Positions 22,525 to 31,743 are shown, numbered from the stretch's first letter. The stretch is DNA of 64,000 nt from an uncultured Actinomycetes bacterium (GCA_903871335.1 CAIQGE010000035.1:17739-81738), one strand, 5' to 3'. A program made the numbers and translations. Notes: a model not told the origin generated them from the sequence alone.

Positions 22525-23756
22525 GCCGCAACGACGTCGCCCAGACGGCGGCGAAACGTAACCCACAGCCAGCCGCACGTCGCCATCGTCAGCAACGAGC
22601 CCACAGCAATCCCCACGCGCGGGTTGGTCGCCGACACGATTGCGCCCACGAGGGGTGCGCCAATGGGCGTCGTTCCGAGGAACGCGATGGCGTAGAGACT
22701 CATCACGCGCCCGCGCATGGCCTCGGCCGAATTCATTTGCAAAGTGGCGTTCGCGGTCGCGATGAACATGATTGAACACGCCCCCATGGGAATGGCCGCC
22801 ACTTGTGCCACGATCAAGGTCGGCGACAGCGCGACGACGGTGGCGGCGACCCCGAAGCTCGTGCCGATGACGGCCAGAAAGTGCACCGTCGGCCGAGACC
22901 GCCACGCCACGTAGAGGCCGCCCACGACGGCGCCGAGCCCCATGGCCGCCACGAGGATGCCGTAGGCGGCGGCGCTGGACTGGTGAAAGGTGGTTCGGGT
23001 GAGCTCGGGCAAGGTCACCGTGAAGTTGTAGGCGAAGGTACCCACCACCGCCACCACGGCAATCACATCACGAATGACCGGGGTCCCGTAGGCGTATCGA
23101 AGTCCCAAGCGCAATTGACCCTTGGCGCGGTGGACGGTGTTGATGGGGCGCAATTCACTCGCACGCATCAAGAACAGGGCCACTAGGACCGCCACGTACG
23201 ATCCGGCGTTCACGTAGAAACACGTCGCGATACCCACGCCCGTGATCAAGCCCGCGGCGAGCGCGGGACCGATCAATCGGCCGCCGTTCATCAGCACGCT
23301 ATTGAGGGACACGGCATTGGGAATGAGTTCTCGCCCCACCATCTCCTGAACGAAGGCTTGACGTGCGGGATTATCAAAGAGGTTGACGACTCCGAGCAAC
23401 AGCGCGAGAACGTAGACCGCCTCGATCGTCGCGTGGTGCGTCGACACGAGAAGTCCGAGGGCGAGAGCCAGCAACCCGGCCGAGATCTGTGTCGCGTACA
23501 GAATCCTTCGCTTTTCGTTGCGATCGGCGTACAAGCCGCCAAAGGAACCGAGTAGCAACATCGGCAGAAACTGAAGCGCGACCACGATGCCGAGGTCAAA
23601 TGAGGAGTTGGTGATTTGCAGAACAAGCCAACCCTGCGCGACGGATTGCATCCACGTGCCGGATTGCGAGATCAACTGGCCAATGAAGTAAAGGCGGAAA
23701 TTCCGCTCGTGAAGAGCAGCAAACATGCGACCGGTTGCGACGCGGGTGGCGCTCAC
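22521..23756 (-). CDS. MFS transporter, EntS/Tap-like (DHA3) drug exporter family
   Basis: A 411-residue protein with 12 predicted membrane segments. The N-terminus RNFRLYFIGQLISQSGTWMQ and the loop GGLYADRNEKRRILY are typical of the MFS_3 group, which includes enterobactin exporters and multidrug pumps. LFDNPARQAFVQEMV is also characteristic. The gene overlaps a MarR regulator by 4 bases, the usual arrangement for a drug-inducible exporter. Confidence 0.88.
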   Translation of the reverse strand: MSATRVATGRMFAALHERNFRLYFIGQLISQSGTWMQSVAQGWLVLQITNSSFDLGIVVALQFLPMLLLGSFGGLYADRNEKRRILYATQISAGLLALALGLLVSTHHATIEAVYVLALLLGVVNLFDNPARQAFVQEMVGRELIPNAVSLNSVLMNGGRLIGPALAAGLITGVGIATCFYVNAGSYVAVLVALFLMRASELRPINTVHRAKGQLRLGLRYAYGTPVIRDVIAVVAVVGTFAYNFTVTLPELTRTTFHQSSAAAYGILVAAMGLGAVVGGLYVAWRSRPTVHFLAVIGTSFGVAATVVALSPTLIVAQVAAIPMGACSIMFIATANATLQMNSAEAMRGRVMSLYAIAFLGTTPIGAPLVGAIVSATNPRVGIAVGSLLTMATCGWLWVTFRRRLGDVVAA

Positions 23757-24199
23757 TGATCACCCAGCAATTGCTCGAGTAGCGCGACCAACTCTTCGAC
23801 TCGTTCTTGGTCCGCCGGAGCGAGCGCCCGGAGTTTCTGCGCCAAGAACTCGTTCTTACGTTCACGGATTTCGCGGACCTCACGACGGCCCGCTGGTGTC
23901 AGGGAGACCCTCGTACAGCGCCGATCGTGTTCATCCTCACTCGTGAGCACCCAACCAGCGTCCGCCAATGTCCGCACCATTCGAGTCACCGACGGAGGTT
24001 GAATCTGTTCGGCGACGGCGAGATCACCGAGGGACGGCGAACCGAGCTTGTTCACCACGGCGAGCATCGACGCCTGCGCGGGAGAAATGCCGCCCAGGGA
24101 GGAGTGTCGGAGCCGCCGGTTGAGTCGTGTGATCGCTCGACGGAGCCGCGCGGCCGTGTCGGGTGTGTCGGGTGTGTCGGGTGTCGCAGAATTCTTCAT
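23753..24199 (-). CDS. MarR family transcriptional regulator
   Basis: A 148-residue winged-helix protein. SLGDLAVAEQIQPPSVTRMVRTLADAGWV is the recognition helix region, and SEDEHDRRCTRVSLTPAGRR is the wing with the conserved DxRxxxVxLT pattern. The N-terminus contains PDTPDTPDT, encoded by a 9-bp tandem repeat. It is cotranscribed with the MFS exporter. A dyad overlapping its own start codon indicates autorepression. The ligand is unknown. Confidence 0.92.
   Translation of the reverse strand: MKNSATPDTPDTPDTAARLRRAITRLNRRLRHSSLGGISPAQASMLAVVNKLGSPSLGDLAVAEQIQPPSVTRMVRTLADAGWVLTSEDEHDRRCTRVSLTPAGRREVREIRERKNEFLAQKLRALAPADQERVEELVALLEQLLGDQ
24156..24182. repeat. Three 9-bp tandem repeats in the marR-like gene
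   Basis: GTGTCGGGT occurs three times head to tail and encodes Pro-Asp-Thr repeats near the N-terminus of the regulator. Because the unit is a multiple of three, copy-number changes would keep the frame. Confidence 0.8.
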
Positions 24200-24215
24200 T
24201 AGTTCGCCTAACTAA
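24199..24215. promoter_or_regulatory. Probable MarR operator overlapping the regulator start codon
   Basis: TTAGTT-N5-AACTAA is a perfect 6-bp dyad, the size and A/T-rich shape typical of MarR-family operators. It overlaps the ATG of the regulator (24197-24199). TATTAT just upstream on the minus strand could be the -10 box. Confidence 0.6.
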
Positions 24216-24257
24216 ATAATACTGTCCACAACGACGTCCCTGACGAGCCGGGAAAAA

Positions 24258-24614
24258 TTAGATCTCGCGGTAGCGAGGGACGTAGCCGCCGGTGCCGAGA
24301 GCGGCGGACGACTCGAAATCTTCGGTGTCGTCCACGCCACCGATGACCTCGGTGACCCAGTCGAGACGGTCCTTCAGAATTCGTTCCACGCCGCCCTGCA
24401 ACGTGGAGGAGGAAATCGCGCACGTGGAACACGCGCCTTGAAGCTGGACTTCCACCACGCCCGCGTCGACGTCCGCGCGAACGAGGACCAGATCACCTCC
24501 GTCGGCCTGCACGGAGGGGCGCATGAGATTAATCAACGAGTTCAGCGCGGACAACCGCGTGGCACGTTCCTGCTCGTTCACGACATCGGTCACTCCTACA
24601 GTCTGCCGTGTCAT
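24258..24614 (-). CDS. Nfu/NifU C-terminal-domain iron-sulfur carrier
   Basis: A 118-residue protein. MRPSVQADGGDLVLVRADV and GACSTCAISSSTLQGGVERIL form the NifU-like domain with the CxxC cluster ligands. Such proteins carry an Fe-S cluster to target apoproteins. The tail after residue 90 is acidic and then basic. The start is uncertain, as several in-frame starts occur within 15 codons. It is divergent from the P450 gene, another metal-cofactor enzyme, though P450 uses heme. Confidence 0.85.
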   Translation of the reverse strand: MTRQTVGVTDVVNEQERATRLSALNSLINLMRPSVQADGGDLVLVRADVDAGVVEVQLQGACSTCAISSSTLQGGVERILKDRLDWVTEVIGGVDDTEDFESSAALGTGGYVPRYREI

Positions 24615-24647
24615 TCATCAATCGTGACCGCACGCCTCCAGGTTCAC

Positions 24648-24653
24648 TACGAT
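24648..24653 (+). promoter_or_regulatory. -10 box of a leaderless P450 promoter
   Basis: TACGAT lies 8 bases before ATG 24662, with no ribosome binding site. Confidence 0.45.
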
Positions 24654-24661
24654 GCGAACTC

Positions 24662-25927
24662 ATGGAACCACAGCCCGTTTTGGCCGTCGACGATATCGAC
24701 CTGTCCGCCCTGGACTTCTGGGAGCGTCCGTGGAGCGAGCGCGACGCCGCCTTCGCCACTCTCCGACGCGAGCGCCCGATGCCCTTTTTCGAGGAGCCGC
24801 CGCTCGAGAACATGACGATCGAAATGCCCGTCGGGCCCGGTTACTACGCGCTGACTCGCCATTGCGACGTCGCCGAGGCCAGCCGACACCCGGAAGTCTT
24901 TCTGTCGGGTCCCGGAGCCGTCTCCATCATGGACATGCCCCCCGAGATGGTGGAGTACTTCTCCGGCATGATTTCGACCGACAATCCCAAGCACGCGCGG
25001 CTGCGTCGCATTGTGTCCAATGCCTTCAATCCTCGCAATGTCCGGTCCGTCGAGGACTCGATCGAACGCGTGGCGCGCGAGACGGTCGATCGGGCAGCGA
25101 CGAGTGGTACCGGTGACTTCATTACCGATATTGCGGCACCGTTCCCCTTGCAGATCATCTGCGAAATGATGGGAGTTCCGCCGAGCGAGTACGCGACGGC
25201 CCTGCAGTGCTCCAACGTGATTCTCTCCATGGGCGACCCCGACATCATCCCCGAGGGCACCGACCCCGTACTCGCCTTCCTCGAGGCCGGCGCGACGTTG
25301 ACCGGCATCATGGAGGAGTTGGGTCGGTTCCGGGTGGCCAACCCCATCGACGACATCACGAGCGCTCTCGTGAACGCCGAGATCGAGGATGAGAAGCTCA
25401 CCCAGCAGGAACTGGCGTCTTTCTTTGTTCTTCTCGTGACGGCTGGTAACGAGACCACCCGCACCGCCATCGCGCACGGGCTGAACGCTCTCACCAACAA
25501 CCCGGACCAGCGTTCGATCCTGCTCACCGACTACGACGCCCACGCCAAGACGGCCGTCGACGAAATTGTTCGCTGGGCGTCACCGGTGACCTGGATGCGG
25601 CGCACCCTGGCGACGGATTACGTCTTGTCAGACCAAGAACTAAAGGCCGGCGACAAGGTCCTGTTGTTCTACAACTCGGCGAACCGAGATGACGAGGCGT
25701 TCGTTGATCCGTTCCGTTTTGACGTCACCCGCACGCCGAATGATCACTACGGATTCGGCGCACCGGGTCCCCACTTTTGCCTCGGGGCTCACTTGGCTCG
25801 TCGCGAGATCAACGTGATGTTCAAGGAGTTGTTGCAGCGATTCCCCACTATTGCTGCCACCTCCGCGCCGAGCCAACTGCGCAGCAGCTTCGTAAATGGC
25901 ATCAAACGCCTCGACTACGCGCTGTAG
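24662..25927 (+). CDS. Cytochrome P450
   Basis: ATG 24662 gives 421 residues; the frame is open upstream but without homology. TAGNETTRTAIAHG is the I-helix oxygen-activation motif, EIVRW carries the ExxR Glu and Arg, and FGAPGPHFCLGAHLARRE is the heme-binding loop with the cysteine ligand. SGMISTDNPKHARLRRIVSNAF is a conserved C-helix segment. By eye it resembles the actinobacterial CYP124/125/142 group that oxidises sterols and branched lipids. Redox partners could be ferredoxins such as that at 1330. A YihY gene follows 3 bases downstream. Confidence 0.93.
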   Translation: MEPQPVLAVDDIDLSALDFWERPWSERDAAFATLRRERPMPFFEEPPLENMTIEMPVGPGYYALTRHCDVAEASRHPEVFLSGPGAVSIMDMPPEMVEYFSGMISTDNPKHARLRRIVSNAFNPRNVRSVEDSIERVARETVDRAATSGTGDFITDIAAPFPLQIICEMMGVPPSEYATALQCSNVILSMGDPDIIPEGTDPVLAFLEAGATLTGIMEELGRFRVANPIDDITSALVNAEIEDEKLTQQELASFFVLLVTAGNETTRTAIAHGLNALTNNPDQRSILLTDYDAHAKTAVDEIVRWASPVTWMRRTLATDYVLSDQELKAGDKVLLFYNSANRDDEAFVDPFRFDVTRTPNDHYGFGAPGPHFCLGAHLARREINVMFKELLQRFPTIAATSAPSQLRSSFVNGIKRLDYAL

Positions 25928-25930
25928 ATC

Positions 25931-26839
25931 TTGCTCCAGCCCCTTCGTCGCGCCACCCGGGCATTCGATGAATGGCAGCGGCGTCATCGCGTCACTGGCA
26001 TTCTCTTCGGCGTAACGAAAAGGTACGGCGACGACAAGGCGGGGCAACTGGCGGCGTTGACGACCTTCTACGGATTCTTGTCGGTGTTCCCCCTGCTGCT
26101 CCTGCTGCTCACGTTCGCTGGTCTGTTCCTGAAGGACTCCAAGCTTCAAAACGACATCGTGAATTCCGCGTTGTCGCAGTTCCCTGTCGTCGGGGACAAG
26201 ATTCGAGAGAATCTCCACGCGATCGCCAAGACCAATCCTTTCGCCATCGTGGCCTCCCTGCTCGGTCTTACGTGGGGTGCGCTCGGTGTGACTTCATCAC
26301 TGCAAAACGCGTCCCATCGGATCTGGCGTCTCCCCGAGGAACAAAGCCCGGGACTGTGGCCCCGCACCTGGAAGGGACTGCAAATACTCGCCACCCTGGG
26401 GTTCGTGGTCGTGTTGTCCACCGTGGCGGCCGGCATGTCCACCATTGGCACGGAGTATTTCGGCGGTAGTTCACTCGCTCCGCGACTCTTGGTCTTAGGT
26501 GGCGCTTTGCTCGTCAATGTCTTTGGTTACTTCGTCGCCCTCTGGCTCCTCGCCCCCAAGCCCGTGGCGGCCCGCATCCTGTTGCCGGGCACCGCGCTCG
26601 GTGCCGTTGGTTGGACGATCCTGCAGGCGCTCAGCGGCTACCTGATTGGCCACCAATTTCATCACGCGAGCCAGATCTACGGATTCTTCGCCGTGGTGCT
26701 GGGTATGACGTTTTGGATCAATCTCGGCGCGCAATTGTTCCTGTACGCCAATGAACTCAATGTGGTGCTCGCCCGGCACGAATGGCCCCGCTACGTCTTT
26801 GGAGAGCCTTCGTCCGACGAACGAGACGCCACGATCTGA
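25931..26839 (+). CDS. YihY/BrkB family membrane protein
   Basis: A 302-residue protein from a TTG start 3 bases after the P450 stop. Six membrane segments are visible. GQLAALTTFYGFLSVFPLLLLLLTF and TWGALGVTSSLQNASHRIW are YihY signatures, as is FWINLGAQLFLYANELNVVLAR near the end. The role of the family is not settled. It is probably cotranscribed with the P450 gene. Its last 49 bases overlap the convergent frameshifted gene. Confidence 0.85.
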   Translation: MLQPLRRATRAFDEWQRRHRVTGILFGVTKRYGDDKAGQLAALTTFYGFLSVFPLLLLLLTFAGLFLKDSKLQNDIVNSALSQFPVVGDKIRENLHAIAKTNPFAIVASLLGLTWGALGVTSSLQNASHRIWRLPEEQSPGLWPRTWKGLQILATLGFVVVLSTVAAGMSTIGTEYFGGSSLAPRLLVLGGALLVNVFGYFVALWLLAPKPVAARILLPGTALGAVGWTILQALSGYLIGHQFHHASQIYGFFAVVLGMTFWINLGAQLFLYANELNVVLARHEWPRYVFGEPSSDERDATI

Positions 26840-27160
26840 TCGAACGCGGCGAGCGCGCGAGGGCCCCACACCGTGCCCGGGCCGCCGTTCATGACGATGA
26901 CCACACCCGCGACGTCGGCGATCTCCTCGCGGGTTGCACCCACTCGAACAAGATTGCGCGTGCGCCACGATGCAGCCGTCGCATTCCCGGGTCATCGCTA
27001 TCGCCAACGCGATGAATTCTTTGGTCTTCTCCGAAAGTGCTCCGTCGCTCATGGCCGCTCGTGACATTTCCCCGAAGGCTCGCATCACCTCAGGAATCTC
27101 TCGGCGCAGCGAGAGGGCCGGCCCGCGAAGTTCCTCGCGTATGTGATCTGCGTGTTCCAT
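26791..27160 (-). pseudogene. Carboxymuconolactone decarboxylase (AhpD-like) family gene with a frameshift
   Basis: ATG 27160 has a good site, GGAGGATCT, directly before it. The first 68 residues end with CDGCIVAHA, the CxxC redox motif and following His. The rest of the family domain (NLVRVGATREEIADVAGVVI and onward to GGPGTVWGPRALAAF) continues in another frame from 26955 to the stop at 26791. Family spacing after the His suggests that two bases are missing in a GCGCG run near 26955-26962. It is either a true pseudogene, a sequence error or a programmed shift. Confidence 0.75.
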
Positions 27161-27194
27161 AGATCCTCCGTGGTGCAGCGTACCGAGTGGGTCG

Positions 27195-27200
27195 TACACT
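27195..27200 (+). promoter_or_regulatory. -10 box of a leaderless carbonic anhydrase promoter
   Basis: TACACT lies 8 bases before GTG 27209, with no ribosome binding site. Confidence 0.45.
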
Positions 27201-27208
27201 CATTCGCT

Positions 27209-27715
27209 GTGAGCGTGATCGATAATCTCCTGTCCAACAATCGTGACTACATCGAGCGTCACGGACATCGCGAGATGCCGACGGAGCCCCAACGTCACCT
27301 CGCTGTCGTCACCTGCATGGACTCGCGCCTTGACCTCTTTGGCGCGCTTGGTTTGGACCTTGGCGAGGCACACCTCATCCGAAACGCCGGAGGTATCGCG
27401 ACCGACGACGTGGTCCGCAGCCTTCTTTTGAGTCAGCGCCTGCTCGGGACCAACGCGGTCATGGTGATTCACCACACGCGCTGCGGCCTTGAGACCTTCG
27501 AGGAAGAACAACTGCAGGACGAACTGGAGCGCGACCTCGGGGCGCGTGCACCGTTCCGACTCGGGGCCTACCGTGACGTTCGAGCGGACGTCCGGGCCAC
27601 GGTGCGCACGCTTCGCGCGAGCCCCTTCGTGAATCCCGTCGAGATTCGTGGCTTCGTCTTTAACGTCGACGATGGCGACCTCTTCGAAGTGCCCGTTAAC
27701 GAAGAGATTTCTTGA
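27209..27715 (+). CDS. Beta-carbonic anhydrase
   Basis: GTG 27209 gives 168 residues, close to the size of the mycobacterial enzyme Rv1284, which it resembles along its length. VVTCMDSRLDLF provides the Cys and Asp-Arg pair, EAHLIRNAGGIATDDV is the central motif, and VIHHTRCGL gives the remaining zinc ligands His and Cys. The enzyme interconverts CO2 and bicarbonate. Its 3' end overlaps the convergent GNAT gene by 20 bases. Confidence 0.92.
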   Translation: MSVIDNLLSNNRDYIERHGHREMPTEPQRHLAVVTCMDSRLDLFGALGLDLGEAHLIRNAGGIATDDVVRSLLLSQRLLGTNAVMVIHHTRCGLETFEEEQLQDELERDLGARAPFRLGAYRDVRADVRATVRTLRASPFVNPVEIRGFVFNVDDGDLFEVPVNEEIS

Positions 27716-28145
27716 AGCCCTTGTGCGAGGCGCTATATCCCATGCGTTCGTAGAAACGATGCGCGTCGTGGCGCGCCACGTTGCTCGTGAGCTGTAGTCG
27801 GTAACAACCGCGATCGCGGGCCCACGATTCCGCAGCTCGCATCAATTGCTCACCGAAGCCTCGCGATCGCAGGTCGGCGCGAACGTGCACACTTTCGACT
27901 TCGGCGCATTTTGCTCCGCGGTGCTGCAGGTGGGTAAAGACAATCACCTGGCACACACCGACGACTTCACCGTCGAGTTCAACGACCAGGATCTCGCCAC
28001 CTTCGGCTCGCGTAGCGGCCACCGCCGGTACGTACCATTCGGGGTGGTTCGCGTCGTCATCCGTGTCGCCGAGAGCTCCCGCCACCAGAATGTCTATCGC
28101 CGCGGGAACATCTTCGTCTCGCAGTGCACGAACAACTGAATTCAC
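27696..28145 (-). CDS. GNAT family N-acetyltransferase
   Basis: A 149-residue single-domain acetyltransferase. VHVRADLRSRGFGEQLMRAAE is the acetyl-CoA loop (R-x-x-G-x-G/A type), and HRFYERMGYSASHKGFKK is the usual C-terminal strand. The substrate is not predictable. The start overlaps the acs stop by 4 bases, so it is coupled to acs. Acetylation of Acs by GNAT enzymes is known in other bacteria, but this protein lacks the nucleotide-binding domain of Pat-type enzymes. Confidence 0.85.
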   Translation of the reverse strand: MNSVVRALRDEDVPAAIDILVAGALGDTDDDANHPEWYVPAVAATRAEGGEILVVELDGEVVGVCQVIVFTHLQHRGAKCAEVESVHVRADLRSRGFGEQLMRAAESWARDRGCYRLQLTSNVARHDAHRFYERMGYSASHKGFKKSLR

Positions 28146-30112
28146 TCGTCGTCGTTTCCGTGCTGGCCCATGAGGGTGTCAATGACGCCCACGATGGACG
28201 GATCGGTCAGAGTCGTGACGTCGCCGAGCGCCCGATGTTCCGCCACGTCGCGGAGCAGGCGCCGCATGATCTTGCCGGACCTCGTTTTCGGAAGGTCTGG
28301 TGTGATCACGATTTGGCGAGGACGCGCGATGGGGCTGATCACGCGCGCGACGTGATCACGTAAGTCCGCGATGATTTCTTCGTGGCTGACACCATCCTCA
28401 TCGGCGCGCAGGGTCAGGGTGACAAAGGCCACGATGGCCTGCCCCGTCGTCTCGTCGGACGCCCCGACCACCGCGGCTTCCGCCACCCCGTCGTGACCCA
28501 CGAGGGCGTGTTCGACTTCGGTGGTGGAGAGGCGGTGTCCCGAAATATTCATCACGTCGTCCACGCGTCCGAGCAGCCACAGGTCGCCGTCATCGTCGCG
28601 CTTGGCTCCATCGCCCGCGAAGTATCGACCTTCGAAGCGCGACCAGTACGTCTCTTGGAAACGCTCGGGATCACCCCAGATACCGCGAGTCATGCCGGGC
28701 CACGGAGCCGACAGGGTCAGGTACCCACCTTCGCCATTGCCGACGGACGCCCCTTCGTTATCGACGACGTCAACCGAAATTCCGGGGAACGCTGCCGACG
28801 CTGCTCCGGGCTTGGTGTGCGTGATGCCCGGTAGCGGTGTCACCATGATCCCGCCGGTCTCGGTCTGCCACCACGTGTCCACGATGGGGCAGCGATTCTG
28901 ACCGACGTATTCTCGGTACCACATCCACGCTTCCGGATTGATGGGCTCCCCGACAGATCCGAGGAGTCGCAGGGACGACAAATCGTGGGCCTGGGGAAGA
29001 TCGGCGCCCCACTTCATGAGGGTTCGAATTGCCGTCGGCGCCGTGTACAGAATCGTGACCTTGTAGCGCTCCACAATTCGCCACCAGCGATCACGTCCGC
29101 CCGCGTCGGGCGTTCCCTCATAGAGGACCTGCGTGACGCCATTCGCCAGGGGGCCGTAGACAATGTACGTATGTCCGGTGATCCATCCAATGTCCGCCGA
29201 CGTCCAACACACGTCGCTCTCGGGCTTGACGTCAAAGACGTAATAGTGAGTGGTGACGGCGTGGGTTAAATACCCCGCGGTGGTGTGCAAGATTCCCTTC
29301 GGTCGCGCCGTGGTGCCCGAGGTGTACATCAAGAACAACGGCTGTTCGGCGGGAAAACTTTCCGGCACGTGTACGGGTGATTGGCGATCGACGACCTCGT
29401 GCCACCAGTGGTCCCTCCCTTCATGCCACGCCACGTCTTGACCCGTGCGCCGAACAACGAGAACTCCCCGCACGCCCGCGCAGCGTTCCACGGCGGCGTC
29501 CACTTGTGCCTTGAGGGGGCTAGCGACGCCGCGGCGATAGCCACCGTCGGCGGTAATCACAAAGGTGCAGTCCGCGTCGAGAATCCGGTCCACCAGTGCC
29601 TCGCTCGCGAATCCACCAAAGATCACCGAGTGGGCGGCGCCCACCCGGGCGCACGCGAGCATGGCGGTGACCGCCTCCGGGATCATCGGCATATAGATCG
29701 CCACACGATCTCCAGCCCGCACGCCGAGTTCGGTCAGCGCGTGAGCGGCGCGCGAGACCCGGGCGAGCAGGTCCGCGTAGGTGACATCCAATGTGTCGTC
29801 CTCGGGTTCACCGACCCAGTGAAACGCGACGCGATCCCCGTGGCCCGCTTCCACGTGACGGTCAACGCAATTCACACTCGCGTTCAGACGACCATCGGCG
29901 AACCAGGTCGCGAACGGTGGCGTCCATTCGAGGGCCGTAGTGGGCTCGACGTCCCACGTGAGGCGACGCGCTTGTTGCGCCCACCACGCCTCCGGATCAG
30001 CCGCGGCCTCCTCGTAAATGGACGGCTGGGCGTTGGCTTGTGCGGAAAAGTCGCTCGAGGGCGCAAAGGAACGCGTCTCGCTTAAGAATGCTTCCAACTC
30101 GCCATCAACCAT
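28142..30112 (-). CDS. acs: Acetyl-CoA synthetase (AMP-forming)
   Basis: ATG 30112 has GGGGGA upstream and gives 656 residues, the normal Acs length. LFLMYTSGTTARPKGILHTTAGY is the AMP-binding P-loop motif, and VDTWWQTETGGIM is the acetate-pocket and adenylate motif. KTRSGKIMRRLLRDVAE holds the catalytic lysine that is the usual acetylation target. It activates acetate in two steps through acetyl-AMP. The coupled GNAT gene could be a regulator. Confidence 0.96.
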   Translation of the reverse strand: MVDGELEAFLSETRSFAPSSDFSAQANAQPSIYEEAAADPEAWWAQQARRLTWDVEPTTALEWTPPFATWFADGRLNASVNCVDRHVEAGHGDRVAFHWVGEPEDDTLDVTYADLLARVSRAAHALTELGVRAGDRVAIYMPMIPEAVTAMLACARVGAAHSVIFGGFASEALVDRILDADCTFVITADGGYRRGVASPLKAQVDAAVERCAGVRGVLVVRRTGQDVAWHEGRDHWWHEVVDRQSPVHVPESFPAEQPLFLMYTSGTTARPKGILHTTAGYLTHAVTTHYYVFDVKPESDVCWTSADIGWITGHTYIVYGPLANGVTQVLYEGTPDAGGRDRWWRIVERYKVTILYTAPTAIRTLMKWGADLPQAHDLSSLRLLGSVGEPINPEAWMWYREYVGQNRCPIVDTWWQTETGGIMVTPLPGITHTKPGAASAAFPGISVDVVDNEGASVGNGEGGYLTLSAPWPGMTRGIWGDPERFQETYWSRFEGRYFAGDGAKRDDDGDLWLLGRVDDVMNISGHRLSTTEVEHALVGHDGVAEAAVVGASDETTGQAIVAFVTLTLRADEDGVSHEEIIADLRDHVARVISPIARPRQIVITPDLPKTRSGKIMRRLLRDVAEHRALGDVTTLTDPSIVGVIDTLMGQHGNDDE

Positions 30113-30144
30113 GATTCCCCCTCGACGTGACGTGTACAGCGAAT

Positions 30145-31743
30145 TTATCGAACGCCCTGCGTGGGCGTCGGCGACAGCATCAGGGGCTCGGCGTAGCAAT
30201 TGAGGCCAATGATCGCAAAGCCGGCGTCACGCCATCCTTCTTGGGTCAACTGACCGTGCGTGATGGATGCCATGGGTAACCCCGCGGCGTACTCGCGGTC
30301 AACGACGTACGGATTCCACACGCCGAGCGTGTAACCGATGTACCACACGCGTCGGAAATGTTCACCAAGGTGGGCCAATTGCGGATCGAAGCTCGCGTAA
30401 CTTTCGGGCAAAATGACAACCGGGATACTGGGTAGTTGTCTCACGCGAAATCCTTGCGGCCACGTGCCGTGCGTAGCGAAATCAACCCGCCACGGCGACA
30501 AGTCGGCCTCAGCCCAGGAGAATGAGAGAAAACTGGGGATGACAATCACATCGCCCGCGCGCAACTGCGGGCGCAGTTCGGCGTAGAGCCCGTTGAGATT
30601 GAGTTCGGGATACCGCGCCACGTTGCCGACGAGATTCGCCACGCCCACGCCGGCGATGAAGACCGCCCCCGCCACGATCACGACCGACCGCTCACGGGCC
30701 CTCGCGCGAAACGTGGTGGCCACCCACTCGCACCCGAAAGCCAGCGCGAGAAAGACGGCGGGATAGAGCACCTCGTCGGTACGACCGTCACCCCACGGCA
30801 GAAGGTCAGCCATGGCGGCTCCCACGGCGATGAGGAGACTGGCACCGACCGGGACGAGAGCACCCCGACTCGACCACTTTGACGGTCGGGCGGTGCACCA
30901 CACGAGAACGCCCACAAGGAAAAAACTGGCGACGGACACTGCCATGTCCCATGAGTTGACCTGATTCTGGAGAAAGTTGTATCCGACGGAGATGCCGGTG
31001 ACCCCGTGAGCGAATCCCGCGAACATCGCAGCGAGGTTGTGACCAAATCCGTGCAGGCCGGCGTAGTCCGCCATGAATCCTCGCCGAACCCAGCGATCCC
31101 CTAACGAGGCGGGGCTCGCGAGGAGAAAGGGAATCCCCACTACGAGGATGCCCGCCCCCGTGACGCCGGCGGACCGCAGGGTGTGACGGCGCGACGAGGG
31201 GTCATTCCACGACCACAGCACGACCGCTATCCACACCCCCACCATCACCGACGCGGTCGAAAACGAAATGAAGAAAGCCGTGATGGAGCCCACCATCAGC
31301 CACCGCACGGTGTGGCTCTTCGGAGAACGACGCACGTTTTCGCCCAAAGCCAAAATGAGCAGAGCGAGCAAGATCTCCACCGTGTAAGGCTTGACACGGG
31401 TGGCGTAGGTCATCGACGTGGGATTAGCGACGAACAGAATGGTGGCGAGCGCCGCCGGCCAGGGACGGACGCGAAAATAGCGAGCCACGCCGTAGAAGGA
31501 AAAGCCCGCGATCACTACCGCGACGAATGCGGGTACTTGCGCCCACCAGGTGGCCGTGGATCCCGCCTTGATCCACTCACGTAGTAACAAGGTCCACCCC
31601 GGCGTTGACACGGTCATGCGCAGAGCGTCAAAGAGGTGGACGTGTGACGGCAGCGCCGCCCACGCGTCGTCGAAGAACATGTCGGTGCGTGTGAACCCAG
31701 CGCTCTGACGCCACGCGGTCGCGACGATCATCAACGTGACCAC
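30145..31743 (-). CDS. GT-C-like polytopic membrane protein, copy A
   Basis: A 532-residue protein with about 11 membrane segments. Just after the first helix is FFDDAWAALPSH, an acidic pair in the position of the catalytic Asp of GT-C glycosyltransferases that use polyprenyl-phosphate sugars. The central part contains GDGRTDEVLYPAVFLALAF, and the outer C-terminal domain is about 130 residues. It is clearly homologous to the protein at 38635-40284 (WPQGFR and YIGYTLG segments shared). The function is inferred from fold only. GTG 31743 is the earliest start, without a good ribosome binding site. Confidence 0.65.
   Translation of the reverse strand: MVTLMIVATAWRQSAGFTRTDMFFDDAWAALPSHVHLFDALRMTVSTPGWTLLLREWIKAGSTATWWAQVPAFVAVVIAGFSFYGVARYFRVRPWPAALATILFVANPTSMTYATRVKPYTVEILLALLILALGENVRRSPKSHTVRWLMVGSITAFFISFSTASVMVGVWIAVVLWSWNDPSSRRHTLRSAGVTGAGILVVGIPFLLASPASLGDRWVRRGFMADYAGLHGFGHNLAAMFAGFAHGVTGISVGYNFLQNQVNSWDMAVSVASFFLVGVLVWCTARPSKWSSRGALVPVGASLLIAVGAAMADLLPWGDGRTDEVLYPAVFLALAFGCEWVATTFRARARERSVVIVAGAVFIAGVGVANLVGNVARYPELNLNGLYAELRPQLRAGDVIVIPSFLSFSWAEADLSPWRVDFATHGTWPQGFRVRQLPSIPVVILPESYASFDPQLAHLGEHFRRVWYIGYTLGVWNPYVVDREYAAGLPMASITHGQLTQEGWRDAGFAIIGLNCYAEPLMLSPTPTQGVR

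Noticed and set aside
21250..22905. A 551-codon minus-strand frame across the acyl-CoA dehydrogenase and the 3' end of the MFS gene
   Set aside because: It runs through two well-supported genes and has a shadow-like composition.
24155..24183. The 9-bp tandem repeat as a CRISPR or mobile-element trace
   Set aside because: Only three short units without spacers, inside a coding frame.
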